This document shows positions 9,801-17,305 of a DNA stretch of 56,545 nt, one piece after another. Within the stretch, counting starts at the first letter, position 1. Each line of letters opens with the position of its first letter. The position numbers were made by a program, and so were the translations under genes. A model generated the notes under the pieces. That model made no database searches. It saw nothing but the letters and a program-made list of their open reading frames with translations, and was not told where the DNA came from. Origin of the DNA: Pseudomonadota bacterium (GTDB lineage Bacteria; Pseudomonadota; Alphaproteobacteria; Reyranellales; Reyranellaceae); the NCBI GenBank assembly GCA_020160955.1, contig JAIUOX010000016.1, positions 1 through 56,545 of the forward strand, given 5' to 3'.

Positions 9801-9990
9801 CGACCAGCTCGCGCGAGCTGGCGATGTAGAAGTCCTTGTCGAGGAACCGCATCTTGAAGAACGGCCCGTAGGTCCGGGCGAGCTTGATGAAGCTCTGGAT
9901 CGGCACGTTGCCGTCGATGTCGCCCAGGTTGCCGATGATCGGCTTGAGCGGCGGCTGCGGGACGGGCATAGGAGCAATCGGCTTCGTCAT
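6814..9990 (-). CDS. Self-sufficient cytochrome P450-reductase fusion (CYP102/BM3 type)
   Basis: 1058 residues, close to the 1048-1049 of P450 BM3. Heme domain (about 1-470): FLIAGHETTSG in the I helix, ESLRVWPT (ExxR) and FGNGARACIG with heme ligand Cys408. FMN domain (about 485-640): LLVLFGSNSGSAEAFANR. FAD/NADPH domain (about 660-1058): RQYSISSSP, CAGSGVAPFRGF and VYVCGDGQRMA. It should hydroxylate medium/long-chain fatty acids or similar lipids using NADPH, in the cytoplasm. I start at ATG 9990 (MTKPIAPMPVP) because the longer frame needs a TTG inside a palindrome. A 9-bp inverted repeat lies 39-61 bases upstream. No regulator gene is adjacent. Confidence 0.95.
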   Translation of the reverse strand: MTKPIAPMPVPQPPLKPIIGNLGDIDGNVPIQSFIKLARTYGPFFKMRFLDKDFYIASSRELVDELCDEKRFTKRVGAALQEIRAVAGDGLFTADGNNPNWGKAHRILVPAFGPIAIRGMFDRMIDIADQMFTRWERFGPNAVIDVADNMTRLTLDTIALCAFDYRFNSFYQDQMHPFVAAMVGALKEAGDRSRRPKVMNSLMLTKARDFEGYRKLMHGVARDLIAERRRDPKGNEKNDLLNLMLNGVDPVTGEKLDDENIIYQMITFLIAGHETTSGLLTFTTYLLLKNPEVLQKARAVADQVLGEEMPRVEHLAQLHYLEQVLMESLRVWPTAAAFTIKPLEDTVLAGKYPLTKQDTVLILTPVLHRDPTVWEDAEIFRPERFDPESAKELPANAWKPFGNGARACIGRPFAMQEATLVLAMMLQRFDFVLDDPAYALRIHETLTIKPENLKIRARARRSGRSLVRSAVPATPSRPLAPPPVAAGEATTGLLVLFGSNSGSAEAFANRIAGDAPAQGYLPTVAPLDAYAGDLPKDGPVIVVTASYEGQPPDNARQFVAAIEAAAEGSMKDVAFAVFGCGNRQWARTYQAVPKRVDAAFAKAGARRIAERGETDSGGDFFGAFDEWYAALWPRLATALGREAAAPAPASGLRIEFVKAGRESALRLGELQQGTVVDNRELVDMTAAGARSKRHIEFALPEGMTYRTGDYLVVLPRNPAATVFRVLRRFGLSGDTMMVLSRDGAPGSLPTGHPTVCGELLAHWVELSQPATRAQVAALAAATRCPPDKAALEALAGDSYEAEVLKKRCSVLDLLDRFHACELPFAAFLDMMPPMRARQYSISSSPLWKADHVTLTVAVIDAPALSGSGRFEGVSSSYLARLQPGDRVSIAVRPSNARFHPPEDPRTPMIMICAGSGVAPFRGFLQDRAAQKAGGREVGPALLFFGTDHPDVDYLYRDEFAAWERDGVVAMMPAFSAKPEGDVQFVQHRVWAERARITELFRRDAIVYVCGDGQRMAPAVRDTLVGIYRENTGASETDAETWADKVEHDHGRYVSDVFA

Positions 9991-10028
9991 AGATGGCAAT
10001 CTATTTCCCAAGAGATTCTCCAAGCAAC

Positions 10029-10051
10029 GTGAGAATTTCCCCAATTCTCAC
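10029..10051. promoter_or_regulatory. Operator-like inverted repeat upstream of the P450 gene
   Basis: GTGAGAATT and AATTCTCAC form perfect 9-bp arms around the 5-base spacer TCCCC, 39-61 bases upstream of the P450 start codon. The gap to the dtcA start is about 170 bases. The spacing and symmetry suit a dimeric repressor site; BM3 itself is controlled by Bm3R1, a TetR-type repressor bound to a palindrome upstream. It lies within an AT-richer patch, so it could instead belong to the incoming island. Binding is inferred only. Confidence 0.45.
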
Positions 10052-10221
10052 CCGTCGCCCTGTCATTTCAATCTGGAACCTGCGGGTCAGCGCCCTAGGG
10101 CGAGCCGCGGGCTCGCAACAGTTAGCACTTACACAACCAATTCGATTGCCGACCTTTCGGCTCTACCGTAGCGTTTAGGCAGAGCGATACCCCTTACCCC
10201 ACAAGGTACTCGAGCCTCCGC

Positions 10222-13200
10222 ATGACGATGGCAACGCCCCCTTCAATCCTGCGTATTCGCAAACGGCTGATGGCTGCAACCAATCGACGCGCGTACCTAA
10301 GCGAAATTAAGGGCAGCCTGTCCCTGCCAACGATCCCGGCACTACTTCACTGCCTAGCTCAGTATCCCTATTTTCAAGACCTCTACGCCCCAGGTGCGCG
10401 AGCGCGTTCGTACGCAGAAATGCGCCCCTCAAAACTTCTTCAAGGTTACGATCTAGAACGAGAACTCGTTTGGACCGTTTCCGTGCTTCGCGTTTACGAA
10501 GCCGAACTGTCTGCCTTTGTCGTCCTTGAGCGTCAGTTCCTAGACGCCCTGCTTCAAGGATCATTTGATACCGCGGGTGCGATACTCCTGGCAGTTGAAC
10601 AACGTTTTGGCCTATCCGGCTGGCTACTCGAGAAGCGGTTAACACTACTCCAAGAACAAGAAGGTCTCGACGCCCAGAAGCGCTTCTCATTCCAGGTTCG
10701 CAAAGACTCGGCCGCCTCACCCTGGGCGCACTTTCTTGCGTTCTATCACAGTATGCGCGTCGAACCGTCGATGACCGTAGCAGGAATGGAATCCTTCATC
10801 GACTCCCAATTGGCCGGCCCCAACTACGACGTTCTGCGCCAATATGCCAAGAGCCACTTCTTGCCGGAACACCGCCCCCAAGTTGACGCCGCTTCAACTA
10901 CTCTGTTTCTGGATGGAAATGCTTCGATAGTTGACCGTTATCAAGCTTTCCTGCGCGTAGCGCTTCTGTTGTGCACCTCAGGACCCGCCACCACCGCGCT
11001 CTTGAGCAATGCCTTGTCGCTCGCTCCAATAAACGTGGCCGACTATCGCTTACAAAACATCATTTTCGCGGTCCAAGGATGTCCCACCGCACTGACGCCG
11101 CCTACATGCAGCTCGACACTCCACGTCTTTGATAGCTACACCACTGGCGACTATGAAACCACACGTGACCTGGCTTCGAAAATTCTGGCCGAATCGGCCA
11201 GCCGCGCCGACATATATGAACTCTATGTCAAGGCTTGCTTGCAACTAGGTCTTTCTGCGTCCGAACTGCACTCCAACACGCCGCTCTCACGCCTGCTGCA
11301 AGCCTACGAAAACATTCTCAACCGCACCTCAACATACGTTGAAAGCGTTGAGTCTATCCGAAAGTGCGTGCTCGTCTTCAATGACATCATCGTCACCACC
11401 CACGTGACACATCTTCTTAGGCGCGAAGTGCTCCGAGATGAATTGACCAATGAGACGGAGATTGCAGCAAGCCTTTCGTCACCTATTGGGAATCCTTGGC
11501 AACTCACCTCGTTCCGCAAGTTCCATCGCGATCCAAACACTCCATTTGGTCTCTTCTCCGAGTGCGCGTCTTCGCCTGCAATTCAACTCCAATCACTGAT
11601 ATCCTTGCCTAAAGACGCGTCATCCTGTGACGAAGTACTGTGCCATCCACTCTTTCAGCTGCTCCCCAAGCCACGACATGACTTCTACAAGGCCAGGCTC
11701 TTGGAGCGTCACGGCCGCCTTGAAGAAGCGAGCGCGCTCTACGAGCAATGGCTCGGCACGAACTATGCCCCCCTTTACTTTGACACGATCTTCCGCCTCA
11801 CGTGGGCCAAATTCCTTCAGGGCTCCTACGAAGAGGTGCTCATGCTTATTGCCCGCACCTACCTTAGAAGCCCCTTCACGTACGCGTCGCTACCCGTGGG
11901 CGAGGTACTCCAGAAAGTTCAAGAACTAGATCCACCCCGCTTTGCCACAACTCCGGCTCTAGCAATTGTCCACGACATTTACTTCCGACACGTCTCGCCA
12001 CTTTTTGACGGCGAAAGGTCTGATGCATTCGAAGACTATCTAACGTCCGTGAATTGCACGCGTCCGTCGCAACTGAAGGATATGCTTGTCGCCCAGCACG
12101 GGACCGCCCGAGAGATTCTTCTCTATTTCCTGCGATACCTGTGTGTACCTCGCATCATGGACCACTCGACCGCTTTCGAAGGTACAGTTGACCTTCTCAA
12201 CGAACGCATAGCGGTTTGCCAGCTTCTCGCCGAAACAGATCGCCCCAATGCGTCGGCGTACGCCGATGAAATTCGCGTCATTACGCAGGAACTCATTGTG
12301 AATGCCGGCGTTCAGCAAGTGGAACAAAGCCGTATCCATGTTGACACCGAGAGCATACGTCAAAGCATCGAAAAGCCCTTCATCGAGAGCTACGTACGCT
12401 ACATGCAACTGCGGGAAACCGACACATCCGGCACGTTCCGTCGTATTGTTCTGCATGAGGTAGGCGAAGTAGTCAGCGAGACAACGCGCGGCATTCTGTA
12501 CGTGCCACTCGATGAAAGAACCGCATTCCTGAATGTCCTCGTTCGCCAGCTAGGCGCGCACTTTGTTATGAATCCCCGTCATGGCCTCAATGCCTATCTA
12601 AGCGGCCGCATACGACATGGGATATTGCCCAACCATCTGAGGAGTCCGCTACGGTTGGCCCATCTAGCAACGCTTAGAGACTCACGGACCGGCGAATACT
12701 ATCCCAACCACCACTGGATGAACCAACTGGACGACCTAGATGAGATCACCCGCTCGCAGTTGGGCAAGCGGCTCGCGCAGTTCACGCAGCAAATTGACGA
12801 ACTGATTGATACAGTTAACCAAAAATGGATCCAGATCCGACGCCCGAATACACCCGAGGGGCTCTTTGACTTTAACTATCGTCAGCAAGACATAACTGAT
12901 TTGGCCGCGACTATTGGAGAGCCGGAAAGCTTCGACCAATTTCTCGACTTCTTGTTCAAGTTTCACTGGGACTATACCGAGATTTGCCTCGCCCAGGTCC
13001 GCAAGCGAATTGACGAAGAACTGAAAAGGCGCGTGATTTCCGCATTTGACGAACTGGAATCGGACCTAACCACGCTGCTACACGGCGACCACTATCCGGA
13101 GCTTCATGCCGCGATTGCCAGGTCGAGAACAGCGATGATGACCACCCTCGACACCGTCCGAGGCTGGTTTCGACTGTCCAAAGCGACGGAAAAGCCTGAC

Positions 13201-13707
13201 TTCGACCTCACGACCCTCGTCGATATTGCAGTTCGAAGCACCAATCTCTGCTTTCGCTACTCGCCTCTCAGTCCCAAGGTTTCACTTGAGGTGGCCACAC
13301 GACTAAGAGGCGCCTCCTTGGCGCATCTGGTGGAGTTGCTGTGCTTACTGTTGTCGAACATCATCCAGCACTCTGGGGTACTTGGGCAAGCACCCAACGT
13401 CGCCATCACAGTGGCTCACACTTCTCAAAAGTGGCTGGGGTTCACGATCACCAATGAAGTCCGCTTCGCCGGCGCAAAGGATCTAGAGGATGCGCAGAAG
13501 AGCATCGCGGACGTCAAAGATCTTCTGTCCAGAAATGACCCAAGCAGCGTACTCGATCGGCACGGCGGGACCGGATACGCTCGCGTGCAGAAGATCCTAA
13601 ATCACGATTTAAAGTGCGCGCATAGCATCGACTTCAACCTAAAGGGCACCACGGTCTTTGAAGTTTGCATCGAACTAGATGCGCGCCATCTAGAGGTGTC
13701 AACGTGA
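10222..13707 (+). CDS. dtcA: Detocs sensor histidine kinase DtcA (TPR-like sensor plus HATPase)
   Basis: 1161 residues. Most of the protein (about 1-880) is a helical sensor region with TPR-like stretches, such as ARLLERHGRLEEASALYEQW near 490. The C-terminal part (about 900-1161) looks like a histidine kinase core: a predicted dimerisation helix pair (about 915-995), an N-box LLSNIIQHSG (Asn1046) and a nucleotide lid RHGGTGYARVQK near 1113-1124. The usual DxGxG box is replaced by FTITNEV (Asn1078). There is no membrane segment, so it is cytoplasmic. Detocs DtcA senses phage infection and phosphorylates receivers. The call rests on this architecture plus the two genes that follow, the first overlapping by 4 bases (GTGA). 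Codons are far AT-richer than in the neighbours. Confidence 0.82.
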   Translation: MTMATPPSILRIRKRLMAATNRRAYLSEIKGSLSLPTIPALLHCLAQYPYFQDLYAPGARARSYAEMRPSKLLQGYDLERELVWTVSVLRVYEAELSAFVVLERQFLDALLQGSFDTAGAILLAVEQRFGLSGWLLEKRLTLLQEQEGLDAQKRFSFQVRKDSAASPWAHFLAFYHSMRVEPSMTVAGMESFIDSQLAGPNYDVLRQYAKSHFLPEHRPQVDAASTTLFLDGNASIVDRYQAFLRVALLLCTSGPATTALLSNALSLAPINVADYRLQNIIFAVQGCPTALTPPTCSSTLHVFDSYTTGDYETTRDLASKILAESASRADIYELYVKACLQLGLSASELHSNTPLSRLLQAYENILNRTSTYVESVESIRKCVLVFNDIIVTTHVTHLLRREVLRDELTNETEIAASLSSPIGNPWQLTSFRKFHRDPNTPFGLFSECASSPAIQLQSLISLPKDASSCDEVLCHPLFQLLPKPRHDFYKARLLERHGRLEEASALYEQWLGTNYAPLYFDTIFRLTWAKFLQGSYEEVLMLIARTYLRSPFTYASLPVGEVLQKVQELDPPRFATTPALAIVHDIYFRHVSPLFDGERSDAFEDYLTSVNCTRPSQLKDMLVAQHGTAREILLYFLRYLCVPRIMDHSTAFEGTVDLLNERIAVCQLLAETDRPNASAYADEIRVITQELIVNAGVQQVEQSRIHVDTESIRQSIEKPFIESYVRYMQLRETDTSGTFRRIVLHEVGEVVSETTRGILYVPLDERTAFLNVLVRQLGAHFVMNPRHGLNAYLSGRIRHGILPNHLRSPLRLAHLATLRDSRTGEYYPNHHWMNQLDDLDEITRSQLGKRLAQFTQQIDELIDTVNQKWIQIRRPNTPEGLFDFNYRQQDITDLAATIGEPESFDQFLDFLFKFHWDYTEICLAQVRKRIDEELKRRVISAFDELESDLTTLLHGDHYPELHAAIARSRTAMMTTLDTVRGWFRLSKATEKPDFDLTTLVDIAVRSTNLCFRYSPLSPKVSLEVATRLRGASLAHLVELLCLLLSNIIQHSGVLGQAPNVAITVAHTSQKWLGFTITNEVRFAGAKDLEDAQKSIADVKDLLSRNDPSSVLDRHGGTGYARVQKILNHDLKCAHSIDFNLKGTTVFEVCIELDARHLEVST

Positions 13708-14180
13708 ATCGCATCCTTTTCATCGAAGATGATGAGGTGAAGCGTGAGCGCGTTTGCCAATTTCTACGCTCCCAGTATCCGGGTGCGCAACTGGAGACCA
13801 GGAACTCCGTCCAAAGCGGGTTACGAAGTATTCTTAGCGAAAAGCCGGATCTCGTGATTCTTGACATGAATCTGCCCAACTACGATCAGACTACATTGGA
13901 GTCAGGCGGGCGGCTTCATCAGTTTGGCGGCCGCGAACTTGTTCGCCAAATGAGTCGACGAAAGATTCGACTTCCGATGATCGTGATCACTCAGTTCGAC
14001 TACTTCGAGATTGGGGCCACAACCGTCACGTTATCCGCACTCGATGGCGAACTCAAAAGGCGCTTTCCAGACAACTATCTGGGCGCAGTCTACTACCACA
14101 TATCGAATGACGATTGGACGAGCGAACTGGCGGACCTCATCGCTGAGGCAGACAGCCGAACTGGAAGCGGGGAAGTCTAA
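13704..14180 (+). CDS. dtcB: Detocs stand-alone receiver DtcB
   Basis: 158 residues and nothing but a receiver domain with a short tail. The start is the GTG at 13704 that overlaps the dtcA stop; the protein begins NRILFIEDDEVKRERV. The acidic cluster Glu8-Asp9-Asp10, phospho-acceptor Asp54 (LVILDMNLP) and switch Thr96 (MIVITQFDY) are present. An insertion follows beta-3 (about 58-76), and beta-5 reads AVYYHISNDDW rather than ending in the usual Lys-Pro. In described Detocs systems DtcB acts as a phosphate sink that competes with DtcC and guards against false activation. It sits between dtcA and dtcC, one base before dtcC. Confidence 0.82.
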   Translation: MNRILFIEDDEVKRERVCQFLRSQYPGAQLETRNSVQSGLRSILSEKPDLVILDMNLPNYDQTTLESGGRLHQFGGRELVRQMSRRKIRLPMIVITQFDYFEIGATTVTLSALDGELKRRFPDNYLGAVYYHISNDDWTSELADLIAEADSRTGSGEV

Positions 14181-14181
14181 A

Positions 14182-15441
14182 ATGGAAGCAAAGCATCAAA
14201 CTAGTATTCGCATCTTAATTGTAGAGGACGAGACCGAGAAACTTGGGAAAATTATGGATGTCATTGGATCAACAAAGGACAGTCACCTTATAAGATGCTC
14301 GGAGGTTCGTGATGCAATGGGCGCGCGAAGACTGCTTGAAAGAGAGCAGTATGACTTGCTGATTGTCGATCTGCGCATTCCAAACAGAATCGGAGAACCT
14401 GCAGAAGCTGCGCAAGGCGCCGAGCTCTTGAGAGAGGTTTGCGCTCGCGACAAGTACCATCGACCATACCACATCATCGGGATTACCGCGTACTCAGAGA
14501 GCTACGAGAGTTCCTTCGAACTCTTTTCGGATCAAGTGTGGGCAATTTTGAGGTACGACATTAAGGAAGATGGCTGGGCTCGCCAACTGCGAAACAAGCT
14601 TTCATACCTCCTAAGTTCCAAGCAGTTGTTGAGATTCTCAGACGGCAAGACATATGAGACCGACCTCGCCATCATAACCGCACTTGATTCTGAACTTGCC
14701 GCCGTGCGGCGGCTTCCAGCAGATTGGCAGGAGCATAAGGTTCCGCATGACTCGACCCGTTACTTTACAGGGGTCTTTTCGTCGGCTTCCCGGAACATCT
14801 CAGTCGTCGCCGCTGCTGCGCCTAGGATGGGGATGGCGATGAGTGCGGTGCTGGCCTCCAAACTCATCACGAACTTTCGGCCTAGGTATCTTTGCATGTG
14901 CGGTATCGCTGCCGGTGTTAAGGGCCGAACCAACCTTGGTGACATTCTAGCGGTGGATCCCTCGTGGGATTGGGGAAGCGGCAAGCGGTTGGTCGATAAA
15001 GATGGCAAGGCGTGCTTTTCGCCTGCGCCGAATCAGTTGCCGCTAGAACCGCGCATCCGGGACCGCCTAAAGGCTTACGTGGATCGAACAAGCGTGCTTC
15101 ACGATATCCAAAAGGCTTGGCCAGGCGCGGAAGTTGGGCACGCCCTACGATTGCACGTCGGACCAGTTGCGTCAGGCGCGGCAGTTCTGGCTGATCCGAA
15201 TGTTGTTGGCTCAGTTAAGGATCAGCAGCGTCAACTTATTGGCATCGAAATGGAGGTTTATGGAGTTCTGACCGCTACAGAGAACTGTGGCGAGCCTCGT
15301 CCTATCGGGTTTGCGCTAAAGTCTGTTTGCGACTTTGGAGATGCAGAAAAGTCGGATGACTTTCAGCCTTATGCTGCGTACACCAGTGCTCAATTCCTGT
15401 ACAAGTTCAGCTTGGAGGAGCTCGACTGCTCGGGAATATAG
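14182..15441 (+). CDS. dtcC: Detocs effector DtcC: receiver fused to a nucleoside phosphorylase-fold ATP nucleosidase
   Basis: 419 residues. Receiver (about 8-145): ILIVEDETEK with Glu15-Asp16, acceptor Asp63 in LLIVDLRIP, Thr102 in IGITAYSE. Nucleosidase domain (about 160-415): YETDLAIITALDSELAAV, CGIAAGVKGRTNLGDILAV, the substrate Glu-Met-Glu at 356-358 in GIEMEVYGV, and catalytic Asp384 in VCDFGD. These are the marks of the PNP/MTA-SAH nucleosidase fold. In Detocs, phosphorylated DtcC cleaves ATP to adenine and ribose triphosphate, so the infected cell loses ATP and phage growth stops. ATG 14182 is one base after the dtcB stop. A housekeeping nucleosidase would not carry a receiver domain. 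Confidence 0.85.
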   Translation: MEAKHQTSIRILIVEDETEKLGKIMDVIGSTKDSHLIRCSEVRDAMGARRLLEREQYDLLIVDLRIPNRIGEPAEAAQGAELLREVCARDKYHRPYHIIGITAYSESYESSFELFSDQVWAILRYDIKEDGWARQLRNKLSYLLSSKQLLRFSDGKTYETDLAIITALDSELAAVRRLPADWQEHKVPHDSTRYFTGVFSSASRNISVVAAAAPRMGMAMSAVLASKLITNFRPRYLCMCGIAAGVKGRTNLGDILAVDPSWDWGSGKRLVDKDGKACFSPAPNQLPLEPRIRDRLKAYVDRTSVLHDIQKAWPGAEVGHALRLHVGPVASGAAVLADPNVVGSVKDQQRQLIGIEMEVYGVLTATENCGEPRPIGFALKSVCDFGDAEKSDDFQPYAAYTSAQFLYKFSLEELDCSGI

Positions 15442-15493
15442 CCCACTACACGACTTAGGGCATGTCTCTTGATCTGCTTGCTTGGCTGATACG

Positions 15494-17122
15494 TTAGGCC
15501 CCCGGGTGCAGCCCCGGCGCCTCCTGGCCGGTCCGGGCGACGTACTCGGTATAGCCGCCGCCGTACTGGTGGACGCCCTCGGGGGTCAGCTCCAGCACCC
15601 GGTTCGACAGGGCCGCGAGGAAATGCCGGTCGTGCGAGACGAACAGCATGGTGCCCTCGAAGTCGGCGAGGGCCGCGACCAGCATCTCCTTGGTCGCCAT
15701 GTCGAGGTGGTTGGTCGGCTCGTCGAGCACCAGGAAGTTCGGCGGGTCGAACAGCATCTTGGCCATGACCAGCCGGGCCTTCTCGCCACCCGACAGCACG
15801 CGGCACGGCTTCTCGACATCGTCGCCGGAGAAGCCGAAGCAGCCGGCCAGCGAGCGCAGCGCGCCCTGCCCCGCCTGCGGGAAGGAGCCGTCGAGCGATT
15901 CGAACACCGTCTCGTCGCCGTCGAGCAGGTCCATCGAGTGCTGGGCGAAGTAGCCCATGCGCACGCTGGCGCCCAGGGTCACCGTCCCGTCGTCGGGCTC
16001 GGTCGCGCCGGCCACCAGCTTCAGGAGCGTCGACTTGCCGGCGCCGTTGGCGCCCAGCACGCACCAGCGCTCCTTGCGCCGCACCACCAGGTCGAGGCCG
16101 CTGTAGATCGGCTGGGCCCCGTAGCCCTTGTGGACGTTGCGGAAGGCCGCCACGTCGTCGCCCGAGCGCGGCGGGCTGCGGAACTCGAACTGCACCGACT
16201 GGCGGCGGCGCGGCGGCTCGACCTTCTCGATCTTGTCGAGCTTCTTGACCCGGCTCTGGACCTGGGCGGCGTGCGAGGCGCGCGCCTTGAAGCGCTCGAT
16301 GAACTTCAGCTCCTTGGCCAGCATCGCCTGCTGGCGCTCGTACTGGGCCTGGCGCTGCTTCTCGCCGATCGCGCGCTGCGCCTCGTAGAAGTCGAAGTCG
16401 CCCGAGTAGGTGATCAGCGAGCCGCCGTCGATCTCGAAGATCTTGTTGACGATGCGGTTCATGAACTCGCGGTCGTGCGAGGTCATCAGCAGCGCGCCGT
16501 CGTAGTCCTTGAGGAAGGCTTCCAGCCAGATCAGGCTCTCGAGGTCGAGGTGGTTGCTCGGCTCGTCGAGCAGCATGACCGACGGCCGCATCAGCAGGAT
16601 GCGGGCCAGCGCCACGCGCATCTTCCAGCCGCCCGACAGGAGGCCGACATCGCCGTCCATGCGCTCCTGGCTGAAGCTCAGCCCGGCCAGCACCTCGCGC
16701 GCGCGGGCCTCGAGCGCGTAGCCGTCGAGTTCCTCGAAGCGCGCCTGGACCTCGCCGTAGCGCTCGACGATCTCGTCCATCCGGTCGGCCTGCTCGGGAT
16801 CGACCATGGCGGCTTCCAGCGCGTGCATCTCGGTCGCCAGCGCGCTGACCGGCCCAACGCCGTCCATCACCGCCGACACCGCGCTCTGGCCCGACATCTC
16901 GCCGACGTCCTGGCTGAAGTAGCCGATGGTGGTGCCGGGATCGACGGTGACCTGGCCGTCGTCGGGCTGCTCCTGGCCGGAGATCATGCGGAACAGCGTC
17001 GTCTTGCCGGCGCCGTTCGGCCCGACCAGCCCCGCCTTCTCCCCCTTCTGGAGGCCCATCGACGCGTCGATGAACAGGATCTGGTGGCCGTGCTGCTTGC
17101 TGATGTTGTCGAGGCGAATCAT
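15494..17122 (-). CDS. ABC-F family ATPase (YbiT/Uup-like translation factor)
   Basis: 542 residues with two ABC cassettes and no membrane segments. Cassette 1: GPNGAGKTTLF, LLSGGWKMRVALAR, LLDEPSNHLD. The charged P-site-tRNA-type linker lies at about 240-310 (EKQRQAQYERQQAMLAKEL). Cassette 2: GANGAGKSTLLKL, RVLSGGEKARLVMAKM, LVLDEPTNHLD. ABC-F proteins bind the ribosomal E site and help with stalled or drug-blocked ribosomes. Which subfamily (YbiT, Uup, YheS) is uncertain; SGGWKMR and the short C-terminus favour YbiT-like. It ends 52 bases from dtcC, convergently, and marks the return to host GC content. Confidence 0.9.
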   Translation of the reverse strand: MIRLDNISKQHGHQILFIDASMGLQKGEKAGLVGPNGAGKTTLFRMISGQEQPDDGQVTVDPGTTIGYFSQDVGEMSGQSAVSAVMDGVGPVSALATEMHALEAAMVDPEQADRMDEIVERYGEVQARFEELDGYALEARAREVLAGLSFSQERMDGDVGLLSGGWKMRVALARILLMRPSVMLLDEPSNHLDLESLIWLEAFLKDYDGALLMTSHDREFMNRIVNKIFEIDGGSLITYSGDFDFYEAQRAIGEKQRQAQYERQQAMLAKELKFIERFKARASHAAQVQSRVKKLDKIEKVEPPRRRQSVQFEFRSPPRSGDDVAAFRNVHKGYGAQPIYSGLDLVVRRKERWCVLGANGAGKSTLLKLVAGATEPDDGTVTLGASVRMGYFAQHSMDLLDGDETVFESLDGSFPQAGQGALRSLAGCFGFSGDDVEKPCRVLSGGEKARLVMAKMLFDPPNFLVLDEPTNHLDMATKEMLVAALADFEGTMLFVSHDRHFLAALSNRVLELTPEGVHQYGGGYTEYVARTGQEAPGLHPGA

Positions 17123-17305
17123 GGGGTCCGGTACTGACGCGGGACGGCGGGAGCGGCGAAGGGCGCCCTGTTAGCAGGTTCCGCGGGCGGGCAAAACCGG
17201 GGCGGCGCCCCTTCCCCCGGCCGGACCGGGGCGGCTCGGCTCGTGAGACGGTGCCGGAAAAGGCGGTAGTATTGTCTCGCCAACCCCGGTCTCAAGGAGG
17301 TTCCC

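Noticed and set aside
6844..10032. Very long open frame antisense to the P450-reductase gene
   Set aside because: Its translation is Arg/Gly/His/Val-rich with no family motif, while the opposite strand encodes a complete P450 fusion. Long antisense frames are expected at this GC content.
13665..13703. Upstream start for dtcB inside dtcA
   Set aside because: It would add 13 residues before the first receiver strand; the GTG at 13704 overlaps the dtcA stop by 4 bases and places the beta-1 strand at the N-terminus.
14182..15441. Third island gene as a housekeeping MTA/SAH nucleosidase
   Set aside because: It carries an N-terminal receiver domain with intact acceptor residues and is the last gene of the kinase-receiver operon, which fits an immune effector.
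10045..15493. Attachment-site direct repeats at the edges of the Detocs island
   Set aside because: The closest match (CGTTTAGGC near 10170 and CGTTAGGC near 15492) is short and imperfect, so it is not evidence of integration.
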